Shown here piece after piece: positions 51,982-59,316 of a stretch of 59,316 nucleotides of DNA (position 1 is its first letter; every line of letters starts with the position of its first letter). The notes under the pieces were generated by a model, which saw only the letters and a list, made by a program, of their open reading frames with translations, did not search any database and had not been told where the DNA came from. The stretch spans positions 1-59,316 of the forward strand of contig JAZQQJ010000035.1 of assembly GCA_045629005.1 (NCBI GenBank). Reading direction: 5' to 3'. A program made the translations under genes and the position numbers. Source of the DNA: RGIG3528 sp045629005. GTDB lineage: Bacteria; Bacillota; Clostridia; Lachnospirales; Lachnospiraceae.

Positions 51982-54531
51982 ATGAAAAAAAAGGCTAAAA
52001 AAATTAATCTTTTCGACAAAAAAAACATCAAGGCACTCGTCACACTTATTGTCGTTCTTGTGCTTTGCTTTGTCATATTCATAATATTCACAATATATTC
52101 AAGAAAAGCTATTCTGAGGCAGTTGCATGATGAGCTGGAAAACAACACTCTGGTTGACAGAAAGTATCTGACTTCGCAATATGATGCCTCCTTAAAAACC
52201 ATAAAAACCATTGCTTCCCTAAATTCCAAAGAGAGTTTCGGCAACATGATAGTCAATGCCGAAGCTCTGACAGCAATGTCTGAAAGTGCAGAATTTGACC
52301 ACATAGCTTACGCATCCGCCGGTGGAAAAATATTATATCCGGATACAACATTAAAGGAATGTCGTGAAGAAGCATACTTTATTAACGGCATGAATGGCCA
52401 GTCGGGACTCGAGATAAGAACGGACGAAACCGGCAAAACCGAGTTTTACTTTTATGCACCTTTTGTGTATAGAGGTGGGATTGTCGGCATATTTGTCGGC
52501 ATCTATGACTCCGAATACTACGACCGTCTTCTCTCTCGCAGCTTTTCCGAGCTTGATTCCTTCAGCTACCTTTGCTTATATGACGGAACGATTCTTTCTA
52601 CGGACGATAAAAAAATGTATTTCTCAAACATTTTTGATGTAGAAACGTTTACAGAGTCTTCCGATCTCAAAAACGCTATCGATGAAGTGTGTTCATTCAA
52701 TGATTCATCAAGCTTTACAACCGGTTATAGGGCGAACACCTATTGCCACGTTGTAACAAATATCCCACAGTATGAACTGTTACTGATCAGAACGTATCCG
52801 CCGGAGGTTCTGAACAAGCAGCTCAGTTCCATATTCGGCATTGTAATTGCCCTTGAAATTGCAATTGTTGTTCTTTTCCTTTTGTACACCTGGAATATTG
52901 TTTTGCGCAATCGAAAACAGCAGGATGCTCTTCGTTTAAAAAACAAATCGACAACAAGCGTCATCACTGCTGCAAGTACCCTGTTTAAACGCTTTGCAAT
53001 TATTGACATCCAAAAGGATACTTATGAATATTTCCTTATGGAGAGAGACGCGGACTTTTCTTCGGTTTCCACATCAGGAAGGTTTTCTGATTTACGAAGT
53101 GAAATGCAGACCCGTTACGTAAACGATGAGGGTGTCGAAGATTTTTATAACTTTATGAATCCCGAAAATCTCAATTATGCGTTTTCAAACGGAGAAAAGT
53201 ATTACCGCTTTGAATACACAGTAAACGGAGATAGTGAGAAATGGGAACGTCTCAATGTAATCGCACTCGACACCCAAAACGGAGAGACAAAGAGTGTGCT
53301 CCTCGCTGTCGAGGACATTACCGAGCTTAAGCTTGAGGATGAGCGTAAAGCCGCTGCCCTCAAGGAAGCATATAACAATGCCCAGGCTGCAAACAACGCA
53401 AAATCCGTCTTCCTTGCAAGTATGTCGCATGACATAAGAACACCTATGAATGCCATCATCGGTATGACAACAATAGCCCGTTCCCACATCGATGACAGTG
53501 CAAGAGTTGAGGATTGCCTTGACAAGATTTCCCTGTCTTCAAAGCACCTGCTCGGACTTATTAACGACGTTCTCGATATGAGTAAAATTGAGTCAGGACG
53601 TATTGACCTTTCAGAAAGCAACTTCGACATCCACGACCTTGTAGAATCTCTGCAGGTGCTTGTAAGGCCGCCCGCAGAAGCAAAGCAGCAGACTCTTTCC
53701 CTTGAAGCCAAAGACATCATTCACGAGCACGTATGTGGCGATATCGGACGTATACAGCAGATATTTGTCAACCTCATCGGTAATTCAGTCAAGTATACTC
53801 CCGAAAAGGGACGCATCAGTTTTACGGTCACCGAACGTCCTTCGCAAAGCACTACATTCTGTACCTATGAATTTACCATTTCGGATAACGGCATAGGCAT
53901 GAGTGAAGAATTCGTTAAAAAGATTTTCGATCCGTTTACACGCGCCCAGGACAGCCGTATCAAAAATATACAGGGCTCCGGCCTCGGAATGTCCATCACA
54001 AGAAATCTGATTACAATGATGGACGGAAGCATCGATGTGGACAGCCGTCTGAACGAAGGTACAACAATAAGGGTTACTCTTCTTCTGAAGTTAAATGTTT
54101 CCGGCGTCAGCGAGAAAGAAGACGACGAAGGTCCTCTTCAGGAATCCTTCCCCGGAAAGAAAATTCTTCTTGTTGAAGATAATCTGCTCAATGCGGAAAT
54201 CGCAACAGAAATTCTGGGCATGTACGATATTGCCGTTGAACATGTCGCAAACGGAAAGCTTGCCGTTGATAAGATGATGGAAGTCCAGGATGATTATTAT
54301 GACATGATTCTTATGGACATTCAGATGCCTGTCATGAACGGTTATGAGGCTACCGTTGCAATTCGTGCCCTCCCCGGCGCTTATGTGCAGAAAGTGCCTA
54401 TTATTGCATTGTCCGCAAATGCCTTTGAAGAAGATGTACAGAAAGCAAAGAACGCAGGTATGAATGCACATCTCGCAAAGCCGCTTGAAACGAAGGAAAT
54501 GCTTAAAGCGTTCAATAAATATCTTGTATAA
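51982..54531 (+). CDS. Membrane-bound hybrid histidine kinase with a Cache-like sensor
   Basis: 849 residues. A membrane helix near 15-37, an extracytoplasmic Cache-like domain (about 40-275; segments FDHIAYASAGGKILYPDTTL and YRGGIVGIFVGIYDSEYY), a second helix (about 282-305), a cytosolic sensory module (about 320-450) resembling those repeated in the kinase at 25 kb, HisKA with SHDIRTPMNAIIGM, HATPase with NLIGNSVKYTPEKG and GSGLGMSIT, and a receiver with phospho-Asp in ILMDIQMPVMNGYEA. Senses an external small molecule; the output is not in the window. GAGGA lies 4 bases before the ATG. Confidence 0.92.
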   Translation: MKKKAKKINLFDKKNIKALVTLIVVLVLCFVIFIIFTIYSRKAILRQLHDELENNTLVDRKYLTSQYDASLKTIKTIASLNSKESFGNMIVNAEALTAMSESAEFDHIAYASAGGKILYPDTTLKECREEAYFINGMNGQSGLEIRTDETGKTEFYFYAPFVYRGGIVGIFVGIYDSEYYDRLLSRSFSELDSFSYLCLYDGTILSTDDKKMYFSNIFDVETFTESSDLKNAIDEVCSFNDSSSFTTGYRANTYCHVVTNIPQYELLLIRTYPPEVLNKQLSSIFGIVIALEIAIVVLFLLYTWNIVLRNRKQQDALRLKNKSTTSVITAASTLFKRFAIIDIQKDTYEYFLMERDADFSSVSTSGRFSDLRSEMQTRYVNDEGVEDFYNFMNPENLNYAFSNGEKYYRFEYTVNGDSEKWERLNVIALDTQNGETKSVLLAVEDITELKLEDERKAAALKEAYNNAQAANNAKSVFLASMSHDIRTPMNAIIGMTTIARSHIDDSARVEDCLDKISLSSKHLLGLINDVLDMSKIESGRIDLSESNFDIHDLVESLQVLVRPPAEAKQQTLSLEAKDIIHEHVCGDIGRIQQIFVNLIGNSVKYTPEKGRISFTVTERPSQSTTFCTYEFTISDNGIGMSEEFVKKIFDPFTRAQDSRIKNIQGSGLGMSITRNLITMMDGSIDVDSRLNEGTTIRVTLLLKLNVSGVSEKEDDEGPLQESFPGKKILLVEDNLLNAEIATEILGMYDIAVEHVANGKLAVDKMMEVQDDYYDMILMDIQMPVMNGYEATVAIRALPGAYVQKVPIIALSANAFEEDVQKAKNAGMNAHLAKPLETKEMLKAFNKYLV

Positions 54532-54557
54532 AAAAACGTGCGCCAGCGGGCGTACAT

Positions 54558-54610
54558 AAAAAAGTCCTTGCCGACGTATATCATTCCACGTCCGCAAGGG
54601 CTTTCTTTTC
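54558..54610. terminator. Bidirectional terminator
   Basis: AAAGTCCTTGC pairs with GCAAGGGCTTT and the inner GACGT with ACGTC; a T-run follows on both strands (CTTTCTTTTC and TTTTTTATG). Separates the hybrid kinase from the convergent HAD gene. Confidence 0.85.
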
Positions 54611-54615
54611 TTTAT

Positions 54616-55269
54616 TTATCTGTCCTCAGGGAACTCACATATTTCATTCAATTCCCTTATATCCGTAAGCTTTGCCTTATAGGAATCCACCGTCTTACCA
54701 TACCCATAGGAAGCCCATATAAAGTCAACTCCGGCCTTTTTACATGCATCAAGGTCGCCTTGAATATCACCAAGGTAAACAGGTGCTTTCAGGTTATGCT
54801 TTTCAACGATAATTCTGATGTTATCAGCCTTTACAAGCCCGTTATCGCCATAGCAGATGTAATCCGTAAAGTACTCTCCCAGTCCGCTCATTTTAAGAAA
54901 CGTCTCGATGTATCCGCTTTGGCAGTTGCTGACAATAAACAATGGGATGCGTTTGCTGAGAGACTTTATTGTATCATCAAGGCCTTCATAAAAAGTGTTT
55001 TCATTCTTTTCAACGAGGTCCTTCATCTCATATTCTTCACATTTCTCAAGCACCGCATATCTGATTTCAGGGGACTCCGAAGGGATGCTTGCATCTGCAA
55101 TGTCCTTCATTGTCTTGCCGAAAAGCCCCTTCAGCATATCTGCCGTAAAAGGAACATCAAACCCGGACTCCTTGCAGGCTCTTCTCCAGGAAGCCGCGAA
55201 AAGCTCGGTATTGTCCCAGATTGTTCCATCCATATCAAAAAGGATGCCGTCTGTGTATATCTTATTCAT
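54616..55269 (-). CDS. HAD family hydrolase, phosphoglycolate-phosphatase-like
   Basis: 217 residues. Motif I DMDGTIWDN (12-20), motif II in FIVSNCQSGY near 110-119, motif III Lys in LVKADNI, and motif IV GDIQGDLDACKKAG near 167-180. The cap (about 20-90) is alpha-helical. Substrate unknown; relatives hydrolyse phosphoglycolate or sugar phosphates. AGAGG lies before the ATG. Confidence 0.88.
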   Translation of the reverse strand: MNKIYTDGILFDMDGTIWDNTELFAASWRRACKESGFDVPFTADMLKGLFGKTMKDIADASIPSESPEIRYAVLEKCEEYEMKDLVEKNENTFYEGLDDTIKSLSKRIPLFIVSNCQSGYIETFLKMSGLGEYFTDYICYGDNGLVKADNIRIIVEKHNLKAPVYLGDIQGDLDACKKAGVDFIWASYGYGKTVDSYKAKLTDIRELNEICEFPEDR

Positions 55270-55322
55270 TGTTATGCCTCTTTATTCTGCTTTGTTTCGC
55301 TTTTTGCATTTTTGTCAAACTC

Positions 55323-55444
55323 GCGACCGCTTCGCTTGTCGCTCGTTATAAAATCGGCTGCTATCGCAGCCTACGAGGTACGGGGCTTGAACCCCGCACC
55401 TCGTGAAAGCTCACCCACTACCTAAAGGTAGTGGATGATCTTTC
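55323..55444 (-). mobile_element. Row of four hairpins, possible IS200/IS605-type end or MITE remnant
   Basis: In 122 bases: GCGAC/GTCGC (55323-55342), GGCTGC/GCAGCC (55356-55371), a 13-bp stem with one G-U pair and a TTCAAG loop (55373-55404), and an 18-bp stem with two mismatches whose core is CCACTACC-TTTA-GGTAGTGG (55405-55444). The last enters the acyltransferase gene and supplies its final codons and stop. Hairpins with a CACTACC-TAAA-GGTAGTG core are typical of IS200/IS605 ends; no transposase is present. The TTCAAG hairpin resembles a tRNA T-arm, but no tRNA can be folded around it. Confidence 0.45.
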
Positions 55445-56695
55445 AATTTTATACATTTCTTCTGCGGCAAGACGTGTTTTTGCGACAACGTCACCGGGCT
55501 CCTTCGGGAAGCAATAGTAAAGTACTTCGCCGTTTCCTATGCAAATCATGTCGCCGATTTCATACCAGTAATAGTCCGAATACAGGCTGTAGGACGCCTT
55601 CGGCCCCTGCACATAGTGAAGCTTCCCTTCACAGCCGTTCAGTTCAAAACCCGCCTTTGTGTGGACAAGACGTCCCTCACCTACGCGATAGATGCTTTTT
55701 CTGTCTACCATCATGCATATGTCTACGGGAATATCGAGCTTATATGAATCATTTATTATTTCTTCTTTTACGCACTCTCTTTCCCAACGATACCAGTCGG
55801 GTATATGAGTATATTTTGTCTCTCCTTTTTCTGCAGAAAGTGTTCCATCGGTCCGAAGTTCCCACTTTTTGCCACACGCCTTGCAGCAGAGGGTGCTGCC
55901 CTTACCGATAAGCTCGCCTTCACGAAGGCAATCCGGGCACTTGTAAAGTACTCTGTTAAGGTAATCGGCCCTGAAGCTTTCCTTAACCTCCGTTCCCGCC
56001 TCCTTCTGAAGCTTGAAATTGTCAAAATCAAACTGTTTGTTGATAATATCCTGAATTTCCTGCTTTGACTTTGCGGCAATGTCCTCGCGGCTTAACAAAT
56101 ATGTAACCTTGGCAGATACGTTTGTATTACGCTTTTGAAGATTGTTGTACAAAGGGTCTCTTAAAAAGGCGCCATAAGTGCGCACCATAATCACAGGCAC
56201 ATCCATCATCTTTACAAGCTTCCCGATGCTTGAAGGAAGAGGCGTTGCGGTTCCGTCAAAGGAGTAGCTTGCTTCCGGGAAAAGAAGGACAGAGCTTTTC
56301 AGCCTTTTAACAGTATAAACCATATCTTTTACAAGATTAACATCCGTTACAAACTTCTGCGTGGGAATGCAGCCTATTGCACGCATAAGCCATTCCTTCC
56401 CGACAAAACCGTCAGAAGTACAAACGATGTTGTAGGGTCTGTCTTTGAAAATTTCCGACGCAATGGATAAATCGATGAAGGCAGAATGATTCATAAGAAT
56501 AAGACATGGTTCAAGCGGCTTAAGCTTTTCCATACCTTCAGATGTGTACGAAAAATTCACTTCCTTAAGCTCGCCCTTTGAAATGGTTCTGATAAGCCAT
56601 TTGAAAAACGGGCTGGGGCGTCTTGGTCCTTTGTGCTGTGTATCAATCTTTGCAACAGCTTCCTCGTAGGAAACGTTTGTTACTTTTATTTTCAT
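55418..56695 (-). CDS. PlsC-like 1-acylglycerol-3-phosphate acyltransferase with a C-terminal zinc ribbon
   Basis: 425 residues. The acyltransferase core (about 40-240) has NHSAFID (the HxxxxD active site) and FPEASYSFDG. An additional domain follows with a CPDC (about 273-276)...CCKACGKKW zinc-ribbon pair and about 140 residues rich in aromatic strands, not usual in PlsC. Expected to acylate a lysophospholipid; the ribbon's role is unknown. AGGAGC lies before the ATG. The last eight codons (ERSSTTFR) lie in the hairpin of a probable mobile-element remnant, so the original C-terminus may have been replaced. Confidence 0.82.
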   Translation of the reverse strand: MKIKVTNVSYEEAVAKIDTQHKGPRRPSPFFKWLIRTISKGELKEVNFSYTSEGMEKLKPLEPCLILMNHSAFIDLSIASEIFKDRPYNIVCTSDGFVGKEWLMRAIGCIPTQKFVTDVNLVKDMVYTVKRLKSSVLLFPEASYSFDGTATPLPSSIGKLVKMMDVPVIMVRTYGAFLRDPLYNNLQKRNTNVSAKVTYLLSREDIAAKSKQEIQDIINKQFDFDNFKLQKEAGTEVKESFRADYLNRVLYKCPDCLREGELIGKGSTLCCKACGKKWELRTDGTLSAEKGETKYTHIPDWYRWERECVKEEIINDSYKLDIPVDICMMVDRKSIYRVGEGRLVHTKAGFELNGCEGKLHYVQGPKASYSLYSDYYWYEIGDMICIGNGEVLYYCFPKEPGDVVAKTRLAAEEMYKIERSSTTFR

Positions 56696-56820
56696 GCCTG
56701 TAAAGCTCCTAAAAATTATTCTGACTTGCTATTTATTTATACCAAAAAAGTTTGTTTTTTACAACTCGTCAACCTCGTCAAAAGGGCCTCTTGTATTTGA
56801 AGAATGTTTTAATTGGGACG

Positions 56821-56849
56821 TTGTTTTTTTCTTGTTAAGGTGGTAATAT
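56821..56849 (+). promoter_or_regulatory. Promoter of the diguanylate cyclase gene
   Basis: TTGTTT (56821-56826), 17 bases, TAATAT (56844-56849). Confidence 0.45.
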
Positions 56850-56879
56850 TAGTCCATTCTTTTACTTTTGGGGTTGATT

Positions 56880-58004
56880 ATGTTAAATATTCCGACAAAA
56901 CTTGAAAGCGATGAGTTTAAGCTTCGCAAATCCTGGCTTAGATCTCATCTTTGGGTCAATATTGTTTCCGTTATTCTTGTAACGCTTACTGAGGTAATAA
57001 TATTCATCGCATTTAATGCAGCCGGCATTTTGGAAATTGATGTCAGTAAATATCTCACAATGTTTCTGTACATTCCGCTTGCAATTAACGCAATAAGCCT
57101 GTTAATCCAAATAATATGCTACAATTCAAAGTTCGTCCCCGAAAAGGCAATGCCCTATATTCTTTCCATAGGCCTTGCCATATGTTGTTTCATTGTTGAG
57201 CTTGTTCATTGCTATTATCAGTCGCTTGCTTTCATAATGGTAATTCCCATAATCGTTTCCGTAATTTACGGGAGCAGAAGGCTTACCTCCGTCACAACAG
57301 GCATATGCATGGCTTTGAGCATTTTAAACTGCTTCGTTCTCCGTTATGATTACGAGAAACCCGACCCATTTACGAGCATTGACGCCCTTATAGGCTACGT
57401 TGTTTCCTTCGTCGCACAGGCCTGCCTCATTATTGGATGTTTCAAGATTCTCTCATTTGAAAAATCGAGATTCGCACTCGTTTCCAAATATGATAACGAC
57501 AGAAAGCTTCTTGAAGATGAGGCTCGTACAGACCGTCTCACAGGTCTTTACAACCGCTCCGCTCTTTCTGAATGCTGCCGTGAAATCATTTCCGATACAA
57601 ACGAAGGAGCCGTAAACAGCTATATCTTCGTAATGGCAGATATGGATTATTTCAAGCAGGTAAACGACAACTTCGGACACAGCACCGGCGATTCACGCCT
57701 TACACTTATTGGGGAAATAATAGCAAAGCACTGCAATGGTGGACTTGCCTTCCGTTATGGTGGCGACGAGTTCTGTATGATTTATAAAAATATACCTTTC
57801 AATGCTGTTAAAAAGGATTGCATGGACATTCAGGAGGAATTCAATGCAAGGTTGGACGAAGCCACAAGAAGCCTTAAAGTTTCAATGAGCTTCGGCATTG
57901 CACAGGGCATGAGTGGCACATCACCGACCAAAATAATGCAGGATGCCGATGAAATGCTCTATCTCGCCAAAAAAGACCGCGGAAGCATAAAAGTCAAATA
58001 TTAA
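56880..58004 (+). CDS. Membrane-bound diguanylate cyclase
   Basis: 374 residues. Six or so membrane helices (about 20-205) form the sensor, followed by a GGDEF domain starting DRLTGLYNRSALSEC with the intact active site RYGGDEFCM, so it should make cyclic di-GMP from two GTP. The inhibitory RxxD site five residues before GGDEF is absent. Start at 56880 (GGGG 6 bases before); a TTG four codons upstream is less likely. No effector of cyclic di-GMP is seen nearby. Confidence 0.92.
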   Translation: MLNIPTKLESDEFKLRKSWLRSHLWVNIVSVILVTLTEVIIFIAFNAAGILEIDVSKYLTMFLYIPLAINAISLLIQIICYNSKFVPEKAMPYILSIGLAICCFIVELVHCYYQSLAFIMVIPIIVSVIYGSRRLTSVTTGICMALSILNCFVLRYDYEKPDPFTSIDALIGYVVSFVAQACLIIGCFKILSFEKSRFALVSKYDNDRKLLEDEARTDRLTGLYNRSALSECCREIISDTNEGAVNSYIFVMADMDYFKQVNDNFGHSTGDSRLTLIGEIIAKHCNGGLAFRYGGDEFCMIYKNIPFNAVKKDCMDIQEEFNARLDEATRSLKVSMSFGIAQGMSGTSPTKIMQDADEMLYLAKKDRGSIKVKY

Positions 58005-58039
58005 AAAAAGCAGCTGCCATTTAGGCAGCTGTATTTTTC
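58004..58039 (+). terminator. Terminator of the diguanylate cyclase gene
   Basis: CAGCTGCC/GGCAGCTG 8-bp stem with a 5-base loop, A-run before, TATTTTTCTT after. Confidence 0.8.
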
Positions 58040-58083
58040 TTCCGAATGTCCACTACACCCCGTCCCCGGTGGACATTTTGCTT

Positions 58084-59316
58084 CTATTTGCAGTATTGTT
58101 TAAAGCCATCGGAGCAGAATACTTCGCCTTCCGGATTAAGCCACAAGGCTTCAACGTTCGCTGTTCCGTTTACAAGGTCAAGACCTTCTTCAAGTGTCAT
58201 ATTAAAGAGAGCCGTAGAAAGTGTATCTCCAAGCCCGGGGTCGGAAGACAATACCGACACTGAAATCCATCTGTTTTCCGGCATCAGCGTGTCAGGGTCT
58301 ATTATGTGATGATACTTTTGACCGGCGACTACGTAATACCTTTGGTATGAGCCCGAAGTGGCAAGCGCCATATTCTCAAGTTCTGCAATTTCCAGATATT
58401 TCTTCGTTTCTATGCCTGAACCGGTTGCTCCTTCATCGTAAAGCGGATTTTCTATACCGACATTCCATTTTGAACCGTCATTCTTTGTGCCGCTGCAATA
58501 TACATTTCCGCCGATATTAAGCATATACCCGGAATATCCCTCTTCGCCAAGCATATCTTTTATTTTGCCAAGCGTAAAGCCCTTTGCAACGGCTCCTGTA
58601 TCAATCATAACGCCGTTTTTGACAGATACGGTTCCTAGTGTCAGATCAATGCTTATATTATCAACGCCGGAGTACTCAGCTGCCTCCTTCAGTTCTTCCA
58701 TTGAGGGAAGCTTCGCACTTTCGGGATGTTCTGTACCATTGGTTCTTTCTTCGTGCCAAATGTTAAGCATTTTGCCAAGGCTGATGTCTGCCTTTCCGTT
58801 TGTGAAGGAATACATTTCCTTCCCGAATTCAAGGAGCTCCATAGTATCCTTTGAAAGGGAGATTTCTATCGTGTCATGAATGTTTTCCGCCGAGGCGCTC
58901 AGCACATTCAATGATGCAATGTTTTCTTTTCCCTGTGTGCTCAAATTATAGCAGTCAAAGCTTACGTTATATTCTTCAAGTTTTTCAAAAACCTGTTTTT
59001 TTACATCTTCAAACTCTTCTTCAGAGCTCGCAAAAAATGTAAATTCTGTACTCGTATCAAAATAGTCAAATGAATGTGCGGTATATTTTTCTTCGTTCGG
59101 AATTCCACCCTCTATCCGTATCATTACTCTGTTCGGGATGCATACGATGGGGCCGTCCCCGGGATTTATATGGCCGGTGTGAAGGCACACACTGTTTTTA
59201 CATGTCGCGCTTTCCATACTGACACCATGCTCATCAATTTTAAAGCTGTTTATCTCATTCCCTTCGGCATCACATATAGGATAATATCCATATTCATCCG
59301 GTGACAGGCGGTATAC
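58084..59316 (-). CDS. NusG domain II-like/ApbE fusion, FAD:protein FMN transferase (5' end outside window)
   Basis: At least 410 residues; the frame is open to the window edge, 33 codons beyond the first internal ATG (59217). The first 70 visible residues match NusG domain II-like sequences (VYRLSPDEYGYYPICDAEGN, then CKNSVCLHTGHINPGDGPIV and CIPNRVMIRIEG). The rest is ApbE: FDTSTEF, GKADISLGKMLNIW, the MIDTGAVAKGFTLGKI motif, MLNIGGNVYCSG, SGSYQRYYVVAGQKYHHIID and SSDPGLGDTLSTALF near the end, with the Asp/Thr metal site. ApbE attaches FMN to secreted or membrane flavoproteins such as Rnf and Nqr subunits. In other bacteria the NusG-II protein is usually a separate neighbour of ApbE. Confidence 0.88.
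   Translation of the reverse strand, partial: VYRLSPDEYGYYPICDAEGNEINSFKIDEHGVSMESATCKNSVCLHTGHINPGDGPIVCIPNRVMIRIEGGIPNEEKYTAHSFDYFDTSTEFTFFASSEEEFEDVKKQVFEKLEEYNVSFDCYNLSTQGKENIASLNVLSASAENIHDTIEISLSKDTMELLEFGKEMYSFTNGKADISLGKMLNIWHEERTNGTEHPESAKLPSMEELKEAAEYSGVDNISIDLTLGTVSVKNGVMIDTGAVAKGFTLGKIKDMLGEEGYSGYMLNIGGNVYCSGTKNDGSKWNVGIENPLYDEGATGSGIETKKYLEIAELENMALATSGSYQRYYVVAGQKYHHIIDPDTLMPENRWISVSVLSSDPGLGDTLSTALFNMTLEEGLDLVNGTANVEALWLNPEGEVFCSDGFKQYCK

Noticed and set aside
55373..55404. tRNA-like T-arm (GGTTCAAGCC)
   Set aside because: The flanks pair into one long hairpin and no D-arm, anticodon arm or acceptor stem can be formed.
54538..55425. 295-codon open frame on the plus strand
   Set aside because: Antisense to the HAD hydrolase gene and running through a terminator; Cys- and His-rich composition typical of a reverse-strand shadow.
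1..59316. CRISPR arrays, prophage or a classical defence operon
   Set aside because: No regular repeat-spacer array, no cas, phage structural, integrase or restriction-modification genes; the repeats found are short tandem copies without spacers.

Overview
The window reads like a chromosomal segment of an anaerobic Gram-positive member of the Clostridia, most likely Lachnospiraceae from a gut or rumen (inference). Support comes from the rpsF-ssb-rpsR operon, AGGAGG ribosome binding sites on nearly every gene, a DUF1846 protein, SHDIRTP-type hybrid histidine kinases, a tandem glycine riboswitch and plant-polysaccharide enzymes. No rRNA or tRNA gene, CRISPR array, intact insertion sequence or prophage was found.

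Layout. 1-5.1 kb: the end of a membrane protein, then on the minus strand uppP, DUF1846, rpsF-ssb-rpsR and engB. 5.2-9.4 kb: a possible 37-codon gene, mnmA, and an operon of a DUF1538 membrane protein, a tandem-domain PII-like protein and thrH. 9.6-15.3 kb: a cytosolic chemoreceptor, a DUF5107/TPR protein with a divergent AraC regulator, and an acetyltransferase. 15.3-17.6 kb: a repeat-rich stretch holding a PD-(D/E)XK-like protein and a permuted NlpC/P60-like protein whose message looks leaderless. 17.6-25.0 kb: a glycan block (MATE exporter, GH27, GH51, GH31). 25.0-34.6 kb: a large hybrid kinase, an aldo/keto reductase, a 5'-nucleotidase-like lipoprotein, UDP-galactopyranose mutase and a CvpA-like membrane protein. 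34.6-40 kb: a NitT/TauT-type ABC transporter behind a structured leader, a small membrane protein, an Fe-S aldo/keto reductase and a second MATE protein. 40-45.9 kb: a second hybrid kinase, a glycine-riboswitch-controlled alanine/glycine:sodium symporter and a sodium:solute symporter. 45.9-59.3 kb: an anchored PL9 pectate lyase, glycerate kinase with a YhhN protein, a third hybrid kinase, a HAD phosphatase, a PlsC-like acyltransferase with a zinc ribbon, a diguanylate cyclase, and a NusG-II/ApbE fusion running off the end.

How it fits together. The PL9 lyase carries a signal peptide and a C-terminal membrane anchor, so it should cut pectin at the cell surface. GH27, GH51 and GH31 lack signal peptides, so they should remove galactose, arabinose and xylose or glucose from imported oligosaccharides inside the cell. 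The DUF5107/TPR protein and AraC regulator probably belong to the same sugar programme. Three hybrid kinases, a diguanylate cyclase and a soluble chemoreceptor show strong investment in signalling.

The least expected signals are outside genes: short tandem repeats in two to five copies in 5' leaders, 3' ends and inside one gene; promoters whose -35 box lies within the hairpin of the preceding gene; a leader with competing hairpins before the ABC operon; a promoter with a 26-bp inverted repeat that leaves almost no 5' leader; and a row of hairpins like an IS200/IS605 end that supplies the last codons of the acyltransferase. I see no single obviously new multi-gene system. The DUF1538/tandem-PII pair and the ABC leader are the best candidates for undescribed biology.
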